A stretch of 64,000 nt of DNA from Chrysomallon squamiferum (GCA_012295275.1 CM022679.1:14729342-14793341), one strand, 5' to 3'. Counted from the stretch's first letter, positions 42,139 to 53,459 are shown. The notes: generated by a model not told the origin, from the letters alone. A program made the numbers and translations.

Positions 42139-43787
42139 TCACAGACACACACACACAGACACACACACACACAGAGACACACATACACACACACACACAT
42201 ACACAACACACACGCCAAAGTGGGAGGGAAAAGTAGACAAACAGAAAGAGGAAAAATAAGAGAAATAACTTGATGTTAATAATAATAATAATAATAATAA
42301 TAAAAACATTTTTTTTTTTTTTTTTTTTTTTTTGTACAATAAGAGCGAAGCCCAACTGAATTTGTGTAAACAGTATTGCTACCAGTTATAAAAATTTTTT
42401 AAAATAAATTCATAAATGTTTTCTTTGTAACACACTATAGAGCACATAAACCACATTCTCTCAAACACTGAAAGAATGAAAATTAGAAAAAACATGACAT
42501 GAATCTTTCCACAATGGAATTATTTATATTTCCTTTTGCTGTTGACAATTTCAGTTAATAAACAGGAATTTTTTAATTTTTTCATCAAGACTAAAGAAAA
42601 TTTTCTCCACGATTGCTTTGGCTACGCCAGTCATAATTTTAATATATAGTAAATGTTAGAGAGTATTGGAAAAAAACACCAGATGTGTTGTATACGTTGC
42701 TACATAAATGCATAATTTAAGAAAGAAAAAACAAACTCTTGCTGTCTTTGTAATGAACTATACAGTACATAAGCAATACACTCTCAAACAACTGAAAAAT
42801 GATAATTACAAGGGACATAACAGAAATCTTTCCACAACGGAATCATTCATATTTCCTTTTGCTGCCGATAGTTTTAGTTAATAAACAGGAATTTTTGTTA
42901 ATTTCTTCTTCAGTGGTAATGAAGATATTTTCCACTGTTGGCTGCTTTGGCTATGCCTGACACCAGACCCGGATTTCCCATACAGACTTTCTAGGCTAAT
43001 GCCCAGGGAGGCAGGATGATAGGGGCGGCAGTTTATATTACATAAATTCGTATTTTTTACCATGTTTTGCTTTCAATTAGATCATAAGTTATAACCATTC
43101 AAATTATATAAACTAAGTGGGAAGGGTGAGGGGGACTTGAGCCTTGAGGAGGGGGCGGTTAAATTTCTTTAGACTATGGGCGGCAAGCGCATTAACTCCA
43201 ACCCTGCCTGTGACAGCTTTAAGGGAGAACTTTTGATTATTATGTGAATATGTTACTAAGATGCGAATAATAATAATAATAATAGTAGTAGTAGTAGTAG
43301 TAGTAGTAGTAGCAATAGTAATAGTAGTAGTAATGGCAGTAGTAGTAGTAGTAGTGATAATAATAAATGTTTTTATGTAACAACACATGCTCCACATCTG
43401 ATACTGTCTACATCTATTTTAACACATTTTATACTAACAACATGTGACAAGTAATTACAAATTCGTGATGATTAACAACAGAATGATTTTTTATGTTTCT
43501 GAATGATAGGTATAACTGATTTCACTGTGAGAGGCCAGTGTATCATGTCTCCATGTTCTCAATCTGCAGTATATCATTTTCTTCTTCTTAAAGCAGAGGT
43601 GTTATTTTATTAATTTTTAAAAATACTCATGAAAACACAATTTTCACAATATTGTTACTTTAAAAACTTAATTCTAATTAATTACTCTTACCTCGTGTTA
43701 AATTTGTTCTTTCTCTTCTGTTTAAAGCTGATGATGGGCTGACTGGGCCAGGTTCTGGCTCCGAGTTGCTGAGTAGACATAGTCAAG
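26441..43787 (-). CDS. Unrecognised minus-strand gene made of tandemly amplified phase 1-1 mini-exons
   Basis: I do not recognise the product. Exons in transcript order: 43692-43768 or 43692-43787; pairs D/C 36336-36398, 35725-35772, 34897-34959, 34272-34334, 33445-33507, 32819-32881; pairs A2/A1 32213-32272, 31723-31785, 31057-31116, 30569-30631, 29902-29961, 29415-29477, 28749-28808, 28257-28319, 27611-27670, 27120-27182; terminal 26441-26478. Each has a CAG acceptor after a pyrimidine tract and a GTAAGT or GTGAGT donor, with phase 1 at both ends, so any exon can be skipped without shifting frame. Encoded motifs are acidic and Ser-rich: D has [15 protein letters not shown] has [16 protein letters not shown]2 has [14 protein letters not shown]1 has [13 protein letters not shown]. 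The terminal exon ends ASDSDK and stop. The start codon is not identified. No domain, membrane segment or signal peptide is visible. Probably a flexible, variable repeat region; expression is unproven. Confidence 0.6.
26461..32310. repeat. ~1.15-kb tandem array (five units) carrying A2 and A1 mini-exons
   Basis: Corresponding points recur at 27344, 28482, 29637, 30792 and 31946, spacings 1138, 1155, 1155 and 1154 bp. Units 3 and 4 are almost identical, so amplification or gene conversion is recent. Each unit holds an A2 exon (60 nt), an A1 exon (63 nt) and a B remnant. The three subunits share intron motifs such as AGAGAAGAGAAGACTTTCA next to the donor, so each unit is itself an older triplication. 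A first incomplete unit lacks A2. Confidence 0.95.
26940..31557 (-). pseudogene. Five B-type exon remnants or 15-nt micro-exons
   Basis: At 26940-26954, 28077-28091, 29236-29250, 30389-30403 and 31543-31557 a good GTAAGT donor follows the codons for NYVS (NDVS in one copy). The 5' half of the exon and its pyrimidine tract have been deleted into the neighbouring intron. An AG just upstream would leave a phase 1-1 micro-exon of 15 nt. Its weak acceptor makes simple decay the likelier reading. Confidence 0.45.
32311..36750. repeat. ~1.45-kb tandem array (three units) carrying C and D mini-exons
   Basis: Corresponding points lie at 32535, 33989 and 35441, spacings 1454 and 1452 bp. Units are almost identical over introns and exons. 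Each contains exon C, exon D and a roughly 240-bp spacer (for example 33630-33865) that is absent from the 1.15-kb array. In the third unit exon C lacks 15 nt. Confidence 0.95.
36990..37370. repeat. Degenerate A-rich tandem repeat
   Basis: About five loose copies of an AAATTA-GTTATATAAACAATG-like unit, 60-110 bp apart. The same family recurs at 44370-44690. Confidence 0.7.
37914..37949. repeat. (AC)n microsatellite
   Basis: An AC run. A second long one at 42081-42134 occupies the matching duplicated block. Confidence 0.95.
38347..38508. repeat. (AC)n and (AAT)n microsatellites
   Basis: AC run at 38347-38385 and AAT run at 38464-38508, in the segment that matches 42081-42303. Confidence 0.95.
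39001..39069. repeat. (ACT)n(ATT)n microsatellite
   Basis: Compound triplet run. Similar runs follow at 39360-39449 (ATT then GTT) and 39719-39770. Confidence 0.95.
40159..40360 (-). promoter_or_regulatory. Candidate first exon and TATA promoter, copy P1
   Basis: Minus strand: a TATATAG element (40352-40359) is followed 20-30 bases on by CCCTGTATAATGCTCATATA and then about 165 bases ending CCACAG before a GTATTAAG donor at 40158. It is about 90% like P2. No start codon opens into the downstream coding frame, so it would be leader only. A role as first exon of the mini-exon gene is inferred from orientation and position. Confidence 0.4.
41035..41234 (-). promoter_or_regulatory. Candidate first exon and TATA promoter, copy P2
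   Basis: Same layout as P1: ATATATAG at 41226-41233, CCCCCTGTATACTGCTCATA, then a leader ending CCACAG before a GTAGGC donor at 41034. The sequence upstream of the TATA element is also conserved with P1. Confidence 0.4.
43260..43366. repeat. (AAT)n(AGT)n triplet repeat
   Basis: Compound triplet run with a few interruptions, downstream (minus sense) of the 43.7-kb exon. Confidence 0.95.
43692..43787 (-). other. Upstream coding exon of the mini-exon gene
   Basis: Minus strand: a TGTGTTTCAG acceptor (exon top 43787) or a TCTACTCAG acceptor (top 43768), and a GTAAGAG donor below 43692. In the frame that fits phase 1 of the mini-exons it reads [19 protein letters not shown] and then TNLTRG. That frame meets a TGA just after the first acceptor, so the internal one (top 43768) is favoured. 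An ATG-initiated frame is also open but hits a stop in exon D. Confidence 0.5.
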
Positions 43788-44369
43788 CTGAAACACACAG
43801 TGATTTACTAGAGTTGTTCCAAATTGTTCTAAACATTACAAATATACATGATAAAAATAAAGGAAACAGAAATCACTAGAAATGAACTAAACCTGTGCAA
43901 TGTGAAATAAAAGTCCGTGAAAATTACTGAACTGACATTATTTTAGGTTTGGTGACATCAACTTTCCATTCAATGCATTTTTCCTATTCAAAACACACGT
44001 TGATCAGTCTGGATACACAAAGAAAAGTTAGAATCAAATTCTAAACACTTAACAGCAATAACACTGGTAAAAACATGTCAACAGAATTCACTTAAATAAA
44101 TGACACTATTTCATCTTATTTAAAGTGGATATACACTTTCATGTTTCATTTTCAAACCCCAAGTCATATTATTTCTTGAAAAAAAAAAAAAAAAAAAAAA
44201 AAACATTCTTTCTTGAAAAATAACACAGTTTTAAATAATAATCTTAACAACATGTACAACAATCACAGTTTGGTCAGATGAGATAGCTCAGGTTTCAGAT
44301 TCATGTGCAGAATCATATATATCTTATTAGAATCAATTCCATTCTTAGTCTTGTCAATCCTGTTATTAA

Positions 44370-44690
44370 ATTATGTTATGTAAACAATGCAAATACATTG
44401 TCTGAATAGTTTTACTAGGTTATATAGTTATTGTTGTCCATTTTGCTAAATTATGTTATATAAACAATACAAATATAAATATAACATTTTAACAGTTTTA
44501 CTAAGTTATATTCTTAGTACTAAATTATCTTTAATAAACAATGGAAATATAAATATAATATTTGAATAGTTATAGGAAGTTATATTCTTAGTTTTATGCA
44601 TTGGCACTAAATTATGTTATATAAACACTACAAATATAAATATAATATATGAATTGTTTTAAAAAGTTATATTCATTGTTTTGTGGACTT
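44370..44690. repeat. Four-copy ~75-bp A-rich tandem repeat
   Basis: Units contain ATGTTATATAAACAATACAA followed by ATATAAATATAATAT and GTTATATTCTTAG. Related to 36990-37370. Confidence 0.8.
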
Positions 44691-45260
44691 AATAAATGCT
44701 CATTTTTAATCAATGTCTACACTTTTAGAAAGTTTTCGAATTGACTGATTTACATCAGCGTAAGTATATAACGAAAACATAATTTCAATTTTGTATTTTT
44801 AAATAATCAGTTATTCCGTGGACATTTTATTCCTCTGTCGAGATAACTGAACCTTTATTGGTGCCATCTTCTTTCGTTTCTAAAACTACAGCCAGATAAT
44901 ACAACGCAAAGACAGCGACTGACGTGCAAGGCAGAAAATATCGGTCAGTGTTTGGAAACGAAACTAGTTCGCCCTACTTCCGGCATATCCACATTAAATA
45001 TACCGGGCGATAATTCCATTATTGCGTAAGTTTATTGTTTTCCTATAATATCAATTAACAGTTATGAACAAATAATACAAAAATAAGTTACATAAATAGA
45101 AATATTGTAACTTTATAAGTTCACAATTATGTTTTAAACGAAAACTGAAATGAAAGCCGAGTTTAGGATGTCAGAGTCCGAGATCGCCACAGAAAATTTT
45201 AAATTTTAAATAAGCAATCAAAGTCACTACTAACCACAGTATAGTTTAATTTTTGTCTAT

Positions 45261-45540
45261 CTGTAGTAGAGATCGAAACAAAACCCGAATCTTGTCAACT
45301 AACAAATTGTCACAAATTCGCTCTCTGAATTGTCCTCCTAGAACATCACGTCATATTTTTGTAAGAAGTTGCTAAGTTTTGCATATTTTTGTAAGGTGTG
45401 CTCGCAGTGTATTACCCTGTTTTGTTTGTGACACTGCCCACAGCTTTACAAATCTGTTCTAAATATAAAACGCCTGTCAGCCTAGTTTGAGTTCTTGCTC
45501 AGACAGATATGCGCAGTATACAAGGGGATGTAATATATAC
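45261..45540 (-). promoter_or_regulatory. Candidate first exon, copy P3, donor lost
   Basis: Minus strand: TATATATTAC near 45530-45540, CCCCTTGTATACTGCGCATA, then a leader ending CTACTACAG. The donor GT found in P1, P2 and P4 is AT here (ATAGAC), so this copy should not splice normally. Confidence 0.35.
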
Positions 45541-45559
45541 TTTTCTTACAGTAAATAGT

Positions 45560-46142
45560 GACTGGATGTTTACTATTTTAAATTTACTACGTTATGTCAC
45601 GGCTAATAGACTTATAACACACATACAAACACGCACACTCAATTATTATTATTGATATTAAGATTCATGTTGTACATTCAGCAAGGAAGACTACACTGTT
45701 TTTGTGATTGGGAAGTCAGGGCAGACATTTTTAATTTAATTATTTGATTTTATTTCTCACTTACTCTGCATTTAACTTTCATTCAGTATACACCAACTCG
45801 TAAATATAATTTTATTTTATAGCCTTTCATTCAAATATACGTTTCACATTTATTTATTTATTTATTTATTAATGTCTCGTTATAATTTTCTATATAAAAA
45901 TCAGAATAAATGTCACCTCACAAAATGAAGATATCTCATGTTAATTTTCAAAGTTAGTAAACAAAGAAACAAAAATTTAATATTCTTGTTATCTTATCTG
46001 TTAGTGACAGGTAAATTCATGTTGTTACTTTCTTTTTATTTTTTCCCCTTCTTTCTTTTCCTTTCCTCTATTAAAATTTTCTATAAATAATTTTAATTAA
46101 CTTGAATAATGCTCAAATTTCTGGTGATCATGGGTGGGTCGT

Positions 46143-46188
<46 letters not shown>

Positions 46189-46596
46189 GACAGACACACA
46201 CACATGCACAATGTTTACGGTTACGTCTTCAATATTTAGCTTCTGTTTAGGTCCTTAAAGATCGTTTTGAACTCTAACAATAAGTGTAAGTACATGCGTT
46301 TCAAATTCTCATTGTTAACAACTGAACTATGAACACGATTAACGTACGGTCTGGTTAAGTGTCTATGCATGTTCTATACAGAATAATAATGAATTGTATT
46401 TATTTAATAATTACTTTGTTTTGATTAATACCAACAAACATTTTCAAATTTTTTGATATTTAGGATTGCACATAAAAAGACATAACTGGCTACTATCTTA
46501 ACATGTCAGCTTTATCTTTGACAGGTAGAATATCGAATGCTTCAATGCAGTTCAGAATTTGTATCTTCGGAGGCAGTAACCAGCTGTTATTCCCCG

Positions 46597-46652
<56 letters not shown>

Positions 46653-47040
46653 TCGTCACTACAATTTTATAAAGTGACAATTTTTTAATTTTTTAAGTTA
46701 CTACTTGACTGATTATGTGAGGTCGTGGTACGACTGAAATATCTGGTGTAATAAACTTATTTGTATCAGCCATACACAGACCTTGCATTACTCTGATTGC
46801 TAGATACTATATACACATTACGTATAGAATGCAGAAAGAGGGAAGAAGGACTTAAAGAAACAAAAGACTATAAGGGAAATAACTCAAAAGTAATAATTAA
46901 AATAGGTGTATTTTCTTTAAAGAATAGCGTGCATTCTTTGTAACATATCACATAAACATTAGCTGAAGAAAACCAAACAATACTGAAAACTAAATGTAAG
47001 TCGAGTTTTGGGTGTTGGTGTCCTAGGTCACCAAAGACAA
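45560..47040. other. Intergenic with AC and GT microsatellites
   Basis: Holds (AC)n at 46147-46185 and (GT)n at 46599-46649. No gene seen. Confidence 0.6.
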
Positions 47041-47080
47041 TTAATAACCAGGTTTATAGTATAGTATAAATGCTGCTTAC

Positions 47081-47230
47081 CTGTAGCAGAAAAGAAAGTA
47101 AAACTCCAATCTTGTAGACTAACAAATTCACAAAAAAATATATGTCGTCTGCTCGTTCTGTCAGTCATGCGCTTGGCTACAATCGAATGATCTTTTACAA
47201 GGCGACGTCACACATTTGGGACGTCCTATT
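47081..47230 (-). promoter_or_regulatory. Candidate first exon, copy P4, most diverged
   Basis: Minus strand: shares AGTCTACAAGATT and ends CTGCTACAG before a strong GTAAGC donor at 47080. There is no TATA element at the position seen in P1-P3. An ATG at 47167-47169 opens a frame to the donor in phase 1, but joined to the 43.7-kb exon at its outer acceptor it meets a stop at once. Confidence 0.35.
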
Positions 47231-47239
47231 ATCTCTATA

Positions 47240-48740
47240 ACAAAGGGGGTTTGCTTGTTGTTACTGTTGTTGATGTTTTGTTGTTGTTGTTGTTGTTTGG
47301 GGGTTTTGTTTGTGTTTTTCTTTTCTTTTTTAATGTTTTTTTAGACTAGTGATAGACGAACCCAAATATGCAAACTGATCAAAATATATATTTATTTATT
47401 TATTTCTACAGACAGGACGAATAACAGTTATACGACTAATATGCAGATCTCTCTTCAAAGTACAGTTCGTTCTGTAACCATGTCGCTTGTTTTCATTGAT
47501 TTTAATGTGCATTGTGTACATAGTCATCCACACCAGACCTCTCACTATGGACACTGACGACTGACAAAACGACTGGACAGCTCTATTTAACTCTTTTAAT
47601 ACTGCCACTCATGTGACACTACGGGCACAGGCGACATAGCGCGATTTCTTTTCTACGTGACGTCAGATTTTGAAAAAAAAACACTTCCCAAATTTGTCTT
47701 TATCTTTGAGGTAAAAACTGGTTTGGATTTACAAATTTGTTAAAACTGGTTTGGATGCAGGGTCAGAAAGATACGGAAAGCTACATGGAATGTACCAACC
47801 ACGCACAGTAAACAATAGTTCCTCAGAATATGGAATTACTTACTTAAATTTACTTACTTTTCTCATGTTTGAGAACTGAGTTAGTAATTAAGTAAGTATT
47901 GAGGAATTCGATCATTTAATACCCAGTAAATTCCTCTGCACATATATATGAATAGACACGCAGAGATAGAGATATAGGTATTTTGCAGCTACGATGATTT
48001 CAGCATTAATTTATCCATATAAAACACGACACTGCAAACATACAGATAAATTTTATTTTAATATCATTTATATTAACATTCATTTCTTTATAATTTTCAT
48101 CTTCTTTTTTCTCATTCTTTTCTCAGATTACAATTAAGTATAAATAACTTTAAATCAACGGCAAATATCGCATTTCGGATACTATTTTCGCTGTCTTGAT
48201 TCAATAAATTCAGGAGCATCCACGGAGGCCTAACATCTCGCATAACTTCGACCTTCATTTTTTGAAATATTATTATTATTTTTTAAATAGTTTATTTTAT
48301 GTGTGTATCTGTGTTATATTTATCAGTCATGCAGAATGCAGGCTGCAAATACGTTTATTTTCAAATAATACTTTGTTTCTTAAGCTGATGTTTATGTGAT
48401 GTCTTACAGAGAATGTACACTATTCTTTATCATCAAACAAATATCAATAATGATTGGAAAACTTTAGTGGGGCTTACCTCTTAGTGCGGAAAGTTAAGAA
48501 ATTAATTAGTTAACTGTTAAAGAAAATACAACAACTTTAATTATTATTTTTGAGTTCTTTCTCTTATATTTTGTTGTTTCTGTAAGTCGATATTCCCTGT
48601 CTCTGCATTCTGTATAGTGACATATACATCCAGTAAGCATGATAAAGTAATGCAAGGTCTGTGCATGTCTGACAGAAATAATTTTATTATACCAGTCATT
48701 TCAGTTGTACTACGACTACACTTAGTCAGTCACAGTATCC
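47240..48740. other. Intergenic, no supported gene
   Basis: A 70-codon minus-strand frame at 47396-47608 looks somewhat coding-like but has no recognisable relative or splice context. The stretch ends in the TA run at 48.74 kb. Confidence 0.5.

Positions 48741-48801
<61 letters not shown>
48741..48801. repeat. (TA)n microsatellite at the left edge of duplication copy 2
   Basis: About 30 TA units immediately before homology with 18453 begins. Confidence 0.95.
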
Positions 48802-48802
<1 letters not shown>

Positions 48803-49079
48803 CCCTTCCCATAAACAGAAAAGTCCTTATACGATTTTTGATTAACATGTCCATGGTCTTAAATGGACTCTTTTTGAAATGAGGCAAAAACACTTTTAAA
48901 ATTTTGGCGAGCTTGATAAACCTGTTTGATGTCTGATGTCCTTGAAGTCAGTTATGTCTTTCATTGCAACGATGTCGGTAGACTTCAAACGGTAACCCTA
49001 AACATTAACAAATTCATTCAGTGGATACTGTCTCGATCGTAATAGAGATTTACATTTTATATTTTTTAAATAAAATCTC

Positions 49080-49112
<33 letters not shown>

Positions 49113-49821
49113 AATCTTCATTTTCGGTATGAGGCATTTGCATCATTTGTCTCATTATTTTAATCAATCATTATAAAATATATATATATATATATATATT
49201 TGCATTACATCTTCACAGATGTGTATTAGCAACATGAGGACATAATTTGCGTCCCCTGTTGCTGAACGAATTATCTTAAGTACTCTCTTCAGTGAATACA
49301 TTTCTAGTTCCCAGTGGTGAGAGATCATTAATTTCTTAAACTAACACATCCCAGCTGTTACTCACACCAACTCAAAGCACAGAAATGCTAATTCAGTTAA
49401 TTCAGGCTGTAAGAACACATGTTTAGTTATGTTTTTGTTACGTATATGCATATGACTTAATGCTGTAAGTATATTAATTTAATTATCATGTATTTTTGTT
49501 ACATCTGACTGAATTTATGTGGCACGTATACTAGTTTAAATTAAAATACTATTTTGTTAGAATTAATTTTATATACATATACATATACTAAATTAATTAA
49601 TTTTATTTTATTTTAAATATTTTTACGTCACGGTGAATTCATTTTAGAAGTATACTAGTTTAGTAAAATACATTTTGTAAGGCAGTATAATTTATCTAGC
49701 TTAGTTATAATGTGCTTTTATTAACATCTATATGAACTGACTTTATATTTAGTTATACTAATTTAATTTTTCAAATTGGAGTAAAATTAACTATGGCACT
49801 GGCGCTAGTCTGAACTGATTA

Positions 49822-50028
49822 TCACAAACGTTTTATGGCTGTCATGCTCGAACAAGGTCCAGAGTGTTTAATATCTGCTTTAACTCTCACCGACCTGGAT
49901 GACTCTTCCATACGTTTTCTCGTGCCATGGACCAGATGTTGGATCTGACATTGTGGAACATCTCGGCATTCCTGTTGAAATGCTGCTGTCAGTTTTGGAC
50001 TGGAAGATGTCTTTGACGTACACTTCAA
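49822..50028 (-). mobile_element. Tc1/mariner transposase C-terminal fragment
   Basis: Minus-strand frame contains LTAAFQQECRDVPQCQIQHL then VHGTRKRMEE, the usual C-terminal end of Tc1-like transposases (AW...IPQ...I..L..SM..R...). The rest of the element is not intact around it. It lies only in duplication copy 2, upstream of the GT14 gene. Confidence 0.65.
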
Positions 50029-50878
50029 AACAGAATATCTAACAAGTTGGATTGATTACGTTCTATAGGTTCTATAAACATCTATAAACAACTGAGGGAC
50101 GGTTACAAGTTATTCCTCTCACAATCTTGACCCATTCTGAACTTAAAATAATGATAAACGTGCTGGTTTAAAGGGGATGCTTGATAGACCCTCGTGGTTC
50201 AGTATCCTGCGGTATAGCCATTTCCTAACGGTCTTCGCTGACATGCTCTGTTAGGAATACATTTCTCTGGAAAAAGAGAAAATTCGAATAAATGTTAACA
50301 ATACCTTGTCTTATCGTGGAGATTTTCTGGAAGTTGACCAGGACAATTCCTGTCCTTGAAGCGATTGATTTGTTGGTGTTTACGAGTCGACTAACTACAG
50401 CGTGATTCAGACACATCATGAGCTTCATTACAATTCCCGCATTATTCATTGCGATAATCTGCCAGCTGATGTCAATAGACAATTTTCGGCGGACTGGTAG
50501 ACGCTTATAAACCACAAAAGGAAAACTATTCTCCGAAAACAAGTTTAATTTTCATTTTTCTTTTTAGGGGACACAATTCTGAAATGGAATACAAAGTGTT
50601 AGGAATCTCAGTCTATCGTCAACGATAACCACAGTAAACTCCCTCCCAACATTGTATTTTTTATTTTTTATTTTTATTATTATTATTTTTTTTTTCAGTT
50701 GTAGTAAGAGGCAGTGAAAGAATTAATTTCTTTATATTTGTGTCTGTTCGTCCGATAATCTGCGTACACTAATAAACTTGGCCACCCATCCGACAGTATT
50801 GAAATGAGAAAAAGCCAGAGGAAAAAATATCTGTTTAAACTGCTACGAAATAACTAATTCATTATAATAGATGTTATA

Positions 50879-53459
50879 ATGGTTCATCACAAACATATCT
50901 GGATACTTATAATTTTTCTTTGTTTGTCCGGAATTATGCAGTTTGTTATTTATACAGTCTTCAGCACCGTTAATACTACGCAAAAACAATGTACCATGCT
51001 GGCAATCAAGGAAAATCGTTGGGAATTCTTCGATATGGTCTGTTCAAAAGTAATAGAGAACAAATCAGATTCTGCATACTGGATATCCTTATACTTGGAA
51101 TTTCAAAAGGAATTTGGTAATAACGTGGATGAATTTACTAATAAATTTGCAATGCCAGTGGACTGTTCAAACTTCATCAGTCGTTACGGATTCGCAACCG
51201 AAGTTACCAAGCAAGAGCTGGAATTTCCAATTGCCTTCAGTATTGTCACTTTCAAAGACCCAGAACAATCAGTGAGATTATTGCGCGCCATCTGGCGGCC
51301 TCAGAATATTTACTGCATACATATGGACACCAAATCGAGCAGCAGTTTCAAAAGATATATTGAATCCCATGTGAAGTGTTTGGATAATGTGATTTTCGCT
51401 CCACGAACTGTGGACGTTAAATGGAGCGAATATTCCGTTCTCGAAGCTGATCTGATATGCATGGAGGCACTTTTCAATCACAGAGCAAAGTGGAAATATT
51501 TTATAAATTTAACAGGACAGGAATTTCCGCTGAAAACTAATTACGAACTTGTTAAAATTCTAACATTTTACGCCGGTGGGAACGACATATTTGGACAGTT
51601 TCACGGGTAAGTGTGCATAACATAAATTTAAATGTTCTTCATCTTCATCTCTCTTTCCCTTTTCTCTATTAAGAGAATTTAAGCTTGACCTCTAGATGGA
51701 CATACATAATAAACGTACGCTGAATAACGCATTTTATAATTGAATCAATGAAACAAATTTGAAAGCAAATTATGGACAAACACATTGTATCATTGAATCA
51801 ATGAAACAAATTCGAAAGCAAATTATGGTCAAACACATTGTATCATTGAATCAATGAAACAAATTTGAAAGCAAATTTATTTTTCAACAGGATGAACAAA
51901 GGTCGCTTGCCAACAGGTGTACCGCCACCACATGGAATCAGACCAGCCAAGGGACCTGTTCACATAGCAGCAAGTAGAGGCTTTGTAGACTACGTGTTCA
52001 ATAATCAAACAGCTAAGGATTTTCTTACCTGGACGAAACTAATGAAAGTTCCAGACGAAACATTTTTCCCGTCTCTTAATACGAACCCTCACCTCAAAGT
52101 CCCAGGATCATTAAAAAGTAAGAGAAAACACTTTAGGCAGAAACCGAATAATTTTGAAACACATTCTTATCCGTCATTGAATCAGCTCGTATCATTAATT
52201 ATTTGAGAAAACTAAATAAACCAGTAAATTTAATTACTGAGATAATGATGCAAGGATTTGCTTGAAAACAAATTAAAAAATATAATAATAACAGTATGTA
52301 AGGAATTGCATAGAGAAAAGGGGAAGAAAAAAAAAAACAACATATATGATAAAAAAAAATAAAGTCCAATGAAACTTGATTTTGAAATTACCTGCCCAGT
52401 CTATTTATTTAGTCTTTCTTAACTCTGAACAACCAGAACCGGCTTTAATCAATGAAAACTACCCTCTGTTTCTCATCTCGCTGCCAAAGTCATAGTCAGC
52501 CTCATCTCAACCTCAGATGATTTACCAATAAGTGTCATCTATATGATATGTAAGACTTTATTTCATGAGCCCTCAGTCTTTTGTCAGCTAACTGTAATAT
52601 GACCCAAAGCATCTGTTGTTGATGTCTTGGGCTAACTGGATACGACCTTTCTGTCTGTAACTTTGCGTCAAGTTGGTTGCAGCAGCTCGGTTCTTCAATT
52701 CATAACTCGAGTGTCATTCGTGTCATTCCTATTGTGATTTATTTTACAAATTCCGTCTGGTTGCACGTGCAGTTTCGCTTGTTCACGATGCACGTGCTAT
52801 TCGCGTTTTCGCTTATAATCTATTGCCCCAAAACCTGATCATTTTCTGCATTGCAATATGCTGCGTTTTGGACTGTTTTTAAACTGATCAAGTTTCACCT
52901 AGTTTTTAAGTTTTTCTGAAATTTATTTAATGAAGATTCTATATATGTATTACTGGCCATAATTAATTACACATGTATTTATTTGTTTCAAGGGTATATA
53001 GACAGAAGTTTTAATTTATTTACATTACCTATAAGTTATAATTAACTATGCATTTATTTGTTTTCAAATTTATATCCACACTGTTATTAACTTACATTAG
53101 TAAGTTCAAACGTATTTGTTTGTTTTCAAGTTCATATCGGCAGAAGACGTTCGACTGATTATTTCTACCGATCGATGGTTCGGTTCAAAATCTTTTCTTA
53201 TCGAGAAAACGATCCGAAATGCACCACGAAGAAAGTCCATGCCGTCTGCATATTTGGAATTAGTGATCTCCACCGGCTAACCAGAGCACCACACCTGTTT
53301 GTGAATAAATTCCACCAATCGTACGAACCGCTCGCCTACGACTGTCTCGAACGTTGGATTTTCAAGAAACTTATTTCAGAGAATCAAGGCAACCGAAACT
53401 TTGACCTATCGCCTTATAAACATTTGGATTTCGTAAACAACTGCTATTGTTCTGATTAA
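50879..53459 (+). CDS. GT14 core-2/I-branching beta-1,6-GlcNAc-transferase-like enzyme, copy 2
   Basis: Recent duplicate of the gene at 20190. Exons 50879-51606, 51891-52117 and 53131-53459 have the same lengths and phases (728, 227 and 329 nt; 427 aa). All family blocks, the PDE glutamate, the sequons NLT and NQT, and the cysteines are intact. Against copy 1, I count 14 amino-acid changes in exon 1 (for example L16F, A27V, DVRWGEY to DVKWSEY, NDIYG to NDIFG, FHR to FHG), one in exon 2 (GIPP to GVPP) and one in exon 3 (HID to HIG). Exon 3 is almost base-identical. Both copies look functional. Golgi location and reaction as for copy 1 are inferred from family. Confidence 0.92.
52390..52780 (-). 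mobile_element. Tc1-like relic in GT14 copy 2 intron 2, internally deleted
   Basis: Shares with 21890-22270 the segments AACTCTGAACAA, CTTGGGCTAACTGGATACGA and GGTTGCAGCAGCTCGG, but lacks the stretch coding for the GICGQERTSLV core. Confidence 0.65.

Larger units (their letters stand above)
37700..43000. repeat. Nested segmental duplications upstream of the mini-exon arrays
   Basis: 37.75-38.80 kb matches 41.49-42.62 kb, including GCCACTGAATGTCAGTTAG and the AC run. 40.14-40.56 kb matches 41.02-41.46 kb at high identity. 42.42-42.62 kb has a further copy at 42.72-42.96 kb. The block has been copied at least twice. Confidence 0.85.

Noticed and set aside
42020-42355. Cys/Val and Thr/His frames across the AC repeat
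   Set aside because: Microsatellite translation only.
47396-47608. 70-codon minus-strand frame
   Set aside because: Somewhat coding-like but no recognisable family, no promoter or splice context; left unannotated.
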